The notes below the pieces were generated by a model. That model saw only the letters and a list, made by a program, of their open reading frames with translations, had not been told where the DNA came from and did no database searches. From contig NZ_OY771648.1 in the NCBI RefSeq assembly GCF_963674925.1, forward strand, positions 1 to 64,000: a stretch of DNA of 64,000 bases, given 5' to 3'. The DNA is from an uncultured Draconibacterium sp. Lineage in GTDB: Bacteria > Bacteroidota > Bacteroidia > Bacteroidales > Prolixibacteraceae. Of the stretch, positions 1-9,700 are shown piece by piece; position 1 is the stretch's first letter; every line of letters starts with the position of its first letter. Position numbers and translations under genes: made by a program.

Positions 1-3000
1 CAGCCGTTTGGAAGTAAGCTTTGAAATCAAGGCCAACCCGACACTGACTCTGACCAGTAAAGACTGCGCTGCAGACTTACTGACCTATGATATTGTTTTT
101 GCCAGCAACGGAACCGTTGAGAGCACAGCAGGTACAGTTAGCGGAAATACAGTAACGGGTATCCCTGCGGGCACCGATGTTACTTTAACCGCAACATTAA
201 ACGGCTGTACAACAGATCTAGAGGTAACAGCACCGGACTGCAGTTGTCCAGTGATTGCTGTACCGACGGATGGCGTACCGGCAGCGGTATGTTTTGGCGA
301 CGCTAACGTTGCCATCTCGGCCAGTGTACTGGCAGGAGAAACCATCGACTGGTATGCTGATGCCACAGGCGGCACAGCGTTAGTTTCAGGCAGTTTAAGT
401 TATACCAGCAGTGAAACGGCTGTTGATGTTTACACTTACTATGCAGAGGCCAGGAATACGACCACGAATTGTGTAAGCGACAGCCGTTTGGAAGTAAGCT
501 TTGAAATCAAGGCCAACCCGACACTGACTCTGACCAGTAAAGACTGCGCTGCAGACTTACTGACCTATGATATTGTTTTTGCCAGCAACGGAACCGTTGA
601 GAGCACAGCAGGTACAGTTAGCGGAAATACAGTAACGGGTATCCCTGCGGGCACCGATGTTACTTTAACCGCAACATTAAACGGCTGTACAACAGATCTA
701 GAGGTAACAGCACCGGACTGCAGTTGTCCAGTGATTGCTGTACCGACGGATGGCGTACCGGCAGCGGTATGTTTTGGCGACGCTAACGTTGCCATCTCGG
801 CCAGTGTACTGGCAGGAGAAACCATCGACTGGTATGCTGATGCCACAGGCGGCACAGCGTTAGTTTCAGGCAGTTTAAGTTATACCAGCAGTGAAACGGC
901 TGTTGATGTTTACACTTACTATGCAGAGGCCAGGAATACGACCACGAATTGTGTAAGCGACAGCCGTTTGGAAGTAAGCTTTGAAATCAAGGCCAACCCG
1001 ACACTGACTCTGACCAGTAAAGACTGCGCTGCAGACTTACTGACCTATGATATTGTTTTTGCCAGCAACGGAACCGTTGAGAGCACAGCAGGTACAGTTA
1101 GCGGAAATACAGTAACGGGTATCCTTGCAGGAACAGATGTTACTTTAACCGCAACATTAAACGGCTGTACAACAGATCTAGAGGTAACAGCACCGGACTG
1201 CAGTTGTCCAGTGATTGCTGTACCGACGGATGGCGTACCGGCAGCGGTATGTTTTGGCGACGCTAACGTTGCCATCTCGGCCAGTGTACTGGCAGGAGAA
1301 ACCATCGACTGGTATGCTGATGCCACAGGCGGCACAGCGTTAGTTTCAGGCAGTTTAAGTTATACCAGCAGTGAAACGGCTGTTGATGTTTACACTTACT
1401 ATGCAGAGGCCAGGAATACGACCACGAATTGTGTAAGCGACAGCCGTTTGGAAGTAAGCTTTGAAATCAAGGCCAACCCGACACTGACTCTGACCAGTAA
1501 AGACTGCGCTGCAGACTTACTGACCTATGATATTGTTTTTGCCAGCAACGGAACCGTTGAGAGCACAGCAGGTACAGTTAGCGGAAATACAGTAACGGGT
1601 ATCCCTGCGGGCACCGATGTTACTTTAACCGCAACATTAAACGGCTGTACAACAGATCTAGAGGTAACAGCACCGGACTGCAGTTGTCCAGTGATTGCTG
1701 TACCGACGGATGGCGTACCGGCAGCGGTATGTTTTGGCGACGCTAACGTTGCCATCTCGGCCAGTGTACTGGCAGGAGAAACCATCGACTGGTATGCTGA
1801 TGCCACAGGCGGCACAGCGTTAGTTTCAGGCAGTTTAAGTTATACCAGCAGTGAAACGGCTGTTGATGTTTACACTTACTATGCAGAGGCCAGGAATACG
1901 ACCACGAATTGTGTAAGCGACAGCCGTTTGGAAGTAAGCTTTGAAATCAAGGCCAACCCGACACTGACTCTGACCAGTAAAGACTGCGCTGCAGACTTAC
2001 TGACCTATGATATTGTTTTTGCCAGCAACGGAACCGTTGAGAGCACAGCAGGTACAGTTAGCGGAAATACAGTAACGGGTATCCCTGCGGGCACCGATGT
2101 TACTTTAACCGCAACATTAAACGGCTGTACAACAGATCTAGAGGTAACAGCACCGGACTGCAGTTGTCCAGTGATTGCTGTACCGACGGATGGCGTACCG
2201 GCAGCGGTATGTTTTGGCGACGCTAACGTTGCCATCTCGGCCAGTGTACTGGCAGGAGAAACCATCGACTGGTATGCTGATGCCACAGGCGGCACAGCGT
2301 TAGTTTCAGGCAGTTTAAGTTATACCAGCAGTGAAACGGCTGTTGATGTTTACACTTACTATGCAGAGGCCAGGAATACGACCACGAATTGTGTAAGCGA
2401 CAGCCGTTTGGAAGTAAGCTTTGAAATCAAGGCCAACCCGACACTGACTCTGACCAGTAAAGACTGCGCTGCAGACTTACTGACCTATGATATTGTTTTT
2501 GCCAGCAACGGAACCGTTGAGAGCACAGCAGGTACAGTTAGCGGAAATACAGTAACGGGTATCCCTGCGGGCACCGATGTTACTTTAACCGCAACATTAA
2601 ACGGCTGTACAACAGATCTAGAGGTAACAGCACCGGACTGCAGTTGTCCAGTGATTGCTGTACCGACGGATGGCGTACCGGCAGCGGTATGTTTTGGCGA
2701 CGCTAACGTTGCCATCTCGGCCAGTGTACTGGCAGGAGAAACCATCGACTGGTATGCTGATGCCACAGGCGGCACAGCGTTAGTTTCAGGCAGTTTAAGT
2801 TATACCAGCAGTGAAACGGCTGTTGATGTTTACACTTACTATGCAGAGGCCAGGAATACGACCACGAATTGTGTAAGCGACAGCCGTTTGGAAGTAAGCT
2901 TTGAAATCAAGGCCAACCCGACACTGACTCTGACCAGTAAAGACTGCGCTGCAGACTTACTGACCTATGATATTGTTTTTGCCAGCAACGGAACCGTTGA

Positions 3001-6000
3001 GAGCACAGCAGGTACAGTTAGCGGAAATACAGTAACGGGTATCCTTGCAGGAACAGATGTTACTTTAACCGCAACATTAAACGGCTGTACAACAGATCTA
3101 GAGGTAACAGCACCGGACTGCAGTTGTCCAGTGATTGCTGTACCGACGGATGGCGTACCGGCAGCGGTATGTTTTGGCGACGCTAACGTTGCCATCTCGG
3201 CCAGTGTACTGGCAGGAGAAACCATCGACTGGTATGCTGATGCCACAGGCGGCACAGCGTTAGTTTCAGGCAGTTTAAGTTATACCAGCAGTGAAACGGC
3301 TGTTGATGTTTACACTTACTATGCAGAGGCCAGGAATACGACCACGAATTGTGTAAGCGACAGCCGTTTGGAAGTAAGCTTTGAAATCAAGGCCAACCCG
3401 ACACTGACTCTGACCAGTAAAGACTGCGCTGCAGACTTACTGACCTATGATATTGTTTTTGCCAGCAACGGAACCGTTGAGAGCACAGCAGGTACAGTTA
3501 GCGGAAATACAGTAACGGGTATCCCTGCGGGCACCGATGTTACTTTAACCGCAACATTAAACGGCTGTACAACAGATCTAGAGGTAACAGCACCGGACTG
3601 CAGTTGTCCAGTGATTGCTGTACCGACGGATGGCGTACCGGCAGCGGTATGTTTTGGCGACGCTAACGTTGCCATCTCGGCCAGTGTACTGGCAGGAGAA
3701 ACCATCGACTGGTATGCTGATGCCACAGGCGGCACAGCGTTAGTTTCAGGCAGTTTAAGTTATACCAGCAGTGAAACGGCTGTTGATGTTTACACTTACT
3801 ATGCAGAGGCCAGGAATACGACCACGAATTGTGTAAGCGACAGCCGTTTGGAAGTAAGCTTTGAAATCAAGGCCAACCCGACACTGACTCTGACCAGTAA
3901 AGACTGCGCTGCAGACTTACTGACCTATGATATTGTTTTTGCCAGCAACGGAACCGTTGAGAGCACAGCAGGTACAGTTAGCGGAAATACAGTAACGGGG
4001 ATCCCTGCGGGCACCGATGTTACTTTAACCGCAACATTAAACGGCTGTACAACAGATCTAGAGGTAACAGCACCGGACTGCAGTTGTCCAGTGATTGCTG
4101 TACCGACGGATGGCGTACCGGCAGCGGTATGTTTTGGCGACGCTAACGTTGCCATCTCGGCCAGTGTACTGGCAGGAGAAACCATCGACTGGTATGCTGA
4201 TGCCACAGGCGGCACAGCGTTAGTTTCAGGCAATTTAAGTTATACCAGCAGTGAAACGGCTGTTGATGTTTACACTTACTATGCAGAGGCCAGGAATACG
4301 ACCACGAATTGTGTAAGCGACAGCCGTTTGGAAGTAAGCTTTGAAATCAAGGCCAACCCGACACTGACTCTGACCAGTAAAGACTGCGCTGCAGACTTAC
4401 TGACCTATGATATTGTTTTTGCCAGCAACGGAACCGTTGAGAGCACAGCAGGTACAGTTAGCGGAAATACAGTAACGGGTATCCCTGCGGGCACCGATGT
4501 TACTTTAACCGCAACATTAAACGGCTGTACAACAGATCTAGAGGTAACAGCACCGGACTGCAGTTGTCCAGTGATTGCTGTACCGACGGATGGCGTACCG
4601 GCAGCGGTATGTTTTGGCGACGCTAACGTTGCCATCTCGGCCAGTGTACTGGCAGGAGAAACCATCGACTGGTATGCTGATGCCACAGGCGGCACAGCGT
4701 TAGTTTCAGGCAGTTTAAGTTATACCAGCAGTGAAACGGCTGTTGATGTTTACACTTACTATGCAGAGGCCAGGAATACGACCACGAATTGTGTAAGCGA
4801 CAGCCGTTTGGAAGTAAGCTTTGAAATCAAGGCCAACCCGACACTGACTCTGACCAGTAAAGACTGCGCTGCAGACTTACTGACCTATGATATTGTTTTT
4901 GCCAGCAACGGAACCGTTGAGAGCACAGCAGGTACAGTTAGCGGAAATACAGTAACGGGTATCCTTGCAGGAACAGATGTTACTTTAACCGCAACATTAA
5001 ACGGCTGTACAACAGATCTAGAGGTAACAGCACCGGACTGCAGTTGTCCAGTGATTGCTGTACCGACGGATGGCGTACCGGCAGCGGTATGTTTTGGCGA
5101 CGCTAACGTTGCCATCTCGGCCAGTGTACTGGCAGGAGAAACCATCGACTGGTATGCTGATGCCACAGGCGGCACAGCGTTAGTTTCAGGCAGTTTAAGT
5201 TATACCAGCAGTGAAACGGCTGTTGATGTTTACACTTACTATGCAGAGGCCAGGAATACGACCACGAATTGTGTAAGCGACAGCCGTTTGGAAGTAAGCT
5301 TTGAAATCAAGGCCAACCCGACACTGACTCTGACCAGTAAAGACTGCGCTGCAGACTTACTGACCTATGATATTGTTTTTGCCAGCAACGGAACCGTTGA
5401 GAGCACAGCAGGTACAGTTAGCGGAAATACAGTAACGGGGATCCCTGCGGGCACCGATGTTACTTTAACCGCAACATTAAACGGCTGTACAACAGATCTA
5501 GAGGTAACAGCACCGGACTGCAGTTGTCCAGTGATTGCTGTACCGACGGATGGCGTACCGGCAGCGGTATGTTTTGGCGACGCTAACGTTGCCATCTCGG
5601 CCAGTGTACTGGCAGGAGAAACCATCGACTGGTATGCTGATGCCACAGGCGGCACAGCGTTAGTTTCAGGCAATTTAAGTTATACCAGCAGTGAAACGGC
5701 TGTTGATGTTTACACTTACTATGCAGAGGCCAGGAATACGACCACGAATTGTGTAAGCGACAGCCGTTTGGAAGTAAGCTTTGAAATCAAGGCCAACCCG
5801 ACACTGACTCTGACCAGTAAAGACTGCGCTGCAGACTTACTGACCTATGATATTGTTTTTGCCAGCAACGGAACCGTTGAGAGCACAGCAGGTACAGTTA
5901 GCGGAAATACAGTAACGGGTATCCTTGCAGGAACAGATGTTACTTTAACCGCAACATTAAACGGCTGTACAACAGATCTAGAGGTAACAGCACCGGACTG

Positions 6001-6720
6001 CAGTTGTCCAGTGATTGCTGTACCGACGGATGGCGTACCGGCAGCGGTATGTTTTGGCGACGCTAACGTTGCCATCTCGGCCAGTGTACTGGCAGGAGAA
6101 ACCATCGACTGGTATGCTGATGCCACAGGCGGCACAGCGTTAGTTTCAGGCAGTTTAAGTTATACCAGCAGTGAAACGGCTGTTGATGTTTACACTTACT
6201 ATGCAGAGGCCAGGAATACGACCACGAATTGTGTAAGCGACAGCCGTTTGGAAGTAAGCTTTGAAATCAAGGCCAACCCGACACTGACTCTGACCAGTAA
6301 AGACTGCGCTGCAGACTTACTGACCTATGATATTGTTTTTGCCAGCAACGGAACCGTTGAGAGCACAGCAGGTACAGTTAGCGGAAATACAGTAACGGGG
6401 ATCCCTGCGGGCACCGATGTTACTTTAACCGCAACATTAAACGGCTGTACAACAGATCTAGAGGTAACAGCACCGGACTGCAGTTGTCCAGTGATTGCTG
6501 TACCGACGGATGGCGTACCGGCAGCGGTATGTTTTGGCGACGCTAACGTTGCCATCTCGGCCAGTGTACTGGCAGGAGAAACCATCGACTGGTATGCTGA
6601 TGCCACAGGCGGCACAGCGTTAGTTTCAGGCAATTTAAGTTATACCAGCAGTGAAACGGCTGTTGATGTTTACACTTACTATGCAGAGGCCAGGAATACG
6701 ACCACGAATTGTGTAAGCGA
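1..6720 (+). repeat. 14 tandem 480-bp coding repeats, nearly identical
   Basis: Fourteen head-to-tail 480-bp units start at 1, 481, 961 and so on to 6241. By eye only three sequence types occur. Type A is the majority. Type B (units at 961, 2881, 4801, 5761) has a short patch near unit offset 164-178 that changes GIPAGTD to GILAGTD. Type C (units at 3841, 5281, 6241) has one silent T-to-G change plus a Ser-to-Asn change in the GSLSYTS motif. The order is A A B A A A B A C A B C B C. Long-read data would be needed to trust the exact copy number. Confidence 0.97.
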
Positions 6721-9700
6721 CAGCCGTTTGGAAGTAAGCTTTGAAATCAAGGCCAACCCGACACTGACTCTGACCAGTAAAGACTGCGCTGCAGACTTAC
6801 TGACCTATGATATTGTTTTTGTTAGCGATGGTGGAGTAAGTTCAACAGAAGGTATCGTAGACAACACAACAAAGACGATTACGGGCATTAACGCAGGAAC
6901 AGATGTTACATTAACAGCTACGATGAATGGTTGTACCACTGAATTACCGGTAACAGCTCCGGATTGCAGTTGCCCCGTTGTTGATGAACCAACCGAGGGT
7001 GTTTCATCAGCGATTTGTTTTGGCGATCCCAACACTTCAATATCGGCGAGTGTACCCACTGGCCATACCATTGACTGGTATGCTGATGCCTCCGGCGGAA
7101 CTACCTTATTATCCGGCAGCTTAAGTTATACAAGTTCGGAGACTGCAGTTGGTGTTTACACTTATTATGCCGAGGCCAGGAATACAACTACAAATTGTAT
7201 AAGCTCAGGAAGGTTGGCCGTTAGCTTTGAAATCAAAGCAAATCCGACATTGGCTTTGACCAACGTAACTTGCGCTGCAGATTTACAGACTTATGATATT
7301 ATATTTGTTAGTAATGGTGAAGTAAGTTCAACAGCAGGAGTCATAGACAATACAGCAAAAACCGTAACAGGAATTACCGCAGGAACCGGAGTCACATTAA
7401 CAGCTACTTTGAACGGTTGTACCACATACCTGGTAGTTAATGCACCATATTGCAGTTGCCCGCTCGTTGTTGCCCCAACCGATGGTATTCCGTCAGCAAT
7501 TTGTTTTGGAGAAACAAACACTTCAATCTCTGCGAGTGTGCCAGCAGAACATACTATTGACTGGTATTCTGATGCTACCGGCGGATCGGCCTTAGTAGCC
7601 GGCAGTCTAAGTTATACAAGTTCGGAAACCGAAGTTGGTGTTTACACTTATTATGCCCAAGCCAGGAATACAACTACAAAATGCGTAAGCTCAAGCAGGT
7701 TGGCAGTAAGCTTTGAAATCAAAGCTAATCCAACATTGGAATTGGCCAGTACAACCTGTGTTGAAGACCTACAGACCTATAATATTGTTTTTGTTAGCGA
7801 TGGTGGAGTAAGTTCAACAGAAGGTATCGTAGACAACACAACAAAGACGATTACGGGCATTAACGCAGGAACAGATGTTACATTAACAGCTACGATGAAT
7901 GGTTGTACCACTGAATTACCGGTAACGGCTCCGGATTGCAGTTGCCCCGTTGTTGATGAACCAACCGAGGGTGTTCCCTCAGCGATTTGTTTTGGCGATC
8001 CCAACACTTCAATCTCGGCGAGTGTACCAGCGGAGCATACTATTGACTGGTATGATACCCCAAGCGGTGGCTCAGTTTTATTATCCGGAAGTTTAAGCTA
8101 TACCAATTCGGGAACTGAAGTTGGTGTGTACACCTATTATGCCGAGGCAAGAAATACAACTACCAATTGTGTGAGCTCAAGCCGGTTGGCCGTTAGCTTT
8201 GAAATCAAGGCAAACCCAACATTGGTTTTAACCAGTACAACCTGCGCTGCAGACTTACAGACCTATGATATTGTATTTGTTAGTGATGGAGAAGTAAGTT
8301 CAACAGCAGGAGTCATTGACATTTCAGCAAAAACCGTCACGGGCATTACCGCCGGAACCGGAGTTACTCTGACAGCTACACTTAATGGTTGCACCACTGA
8401 CCTGGTGGTTAATGCACCGGATTGTAGTTGTCCGGTCGTTATTGCTCCAACCGATGGTGTTCCGTCAGAAATATGTTTCGGAGATGAAAACACCTTAATT
8501 TCAGCGAATGTACCCACTGACCATACAATTGATTGGTATCAAGGGCCAAGCGGTGGTTCAGCCTTACTATCAGGAAGTTTAAACTATAGAAGTTCAGAAA
8601 CTGAAGTTGGTGTGTATACCTATTACGCAGAGGCCAGAAATATAACTAACAATTGTGTAAGCTCAAATCGTTTAGCTGTTAACTTTGAAATCAAAGCAAT
8701 TCCTACATTGGCATTAACCAGTGCAACCTGTGCTGAAGACATACAAACCTATGATATAGTTTTTACCAGCAACGGGACGGTTAGCTCCACTTCAGGAATC
8801 GTAGACAACACCGCAAAAACGGTCACAGGTATTACCGCCGGCACAGATGTAACATTAACAACAAGTTTGAATGGTTGTACTACTGACCTGGTGGTTAATG
8901 CACCGGATTGCAGTTGTCCGGATGTTGCTACTCCAACCGATGGCATTCCGTCACAAATATGTTTTGGCGAGGCAAACACATCAATCTCTGCGAGTGTTGA
9001 ATCAGACCAAACTATTGATTGGTATGATGAACCAAGCGGTGGCTCAGTTCTATTGTCCGGAAGTTTAAGTTATACAAGTTCCAAAACTGAAATTGGTGTT
9101 TACACCTATTATGCCGAGACAAGAAATACAACAACCAATTGTGTGAGCTCAGGCAGGTTAGCCATTAACTATGAAATTTTATCGAGACCAATTATCACCA
9201 ACTTATCGAAAATAGATCCATTAATTTGTCAGGGATTAGGATCTCTTAATTTTAAATTTACCGATGTACCCGATGGTACTTACACCATAAGCTTTGATGG
9301 GGGTACTTTTGAAGATGTTACTGTTTCATCAGGAACTGCTTCGGTAACCGCTGCAGTCGGGACATACAACAACTTACAGATTACGTTAGATGGCTGTATC
9401 TCTGATCTGGGAATTAGTGCAAGCCTTACCGATCCTTCTCCTCCACCGGCTCCCACCATTGCGGTGCAGGACAACTGCGGCGAGAGTGTTATTACAGCGT
9501 TAGATTATACTGGCTCACTGCTTTGGAGTACCGGAGATACAACTGAAAGCATTGTCGTAACCGAACCGGGATCATATTCTGTTATCCAGATGTTGAATGA
9601 TTGCATTAGTGATGCCGCTTCTACTATCGCTGCTCCCAAAACTACACCTACATTAACGGTAACCGAAACCGATCCGGTAGTCTGCGGAGAAATGGGTTCG

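Noticed and set aside
1..6720. Possible CRISPR-like or satellite array
   Set aside because: The 480-bp units are contiguous, in frame and coding, with no spacers.
85..8979. Repeated antisense frames of 76-102 codons, one per repeat unit of the giant gene
   Set aside because: They recur only because the coding repeat recurs, have proline/valine-rich shadow composition and no independent signals.
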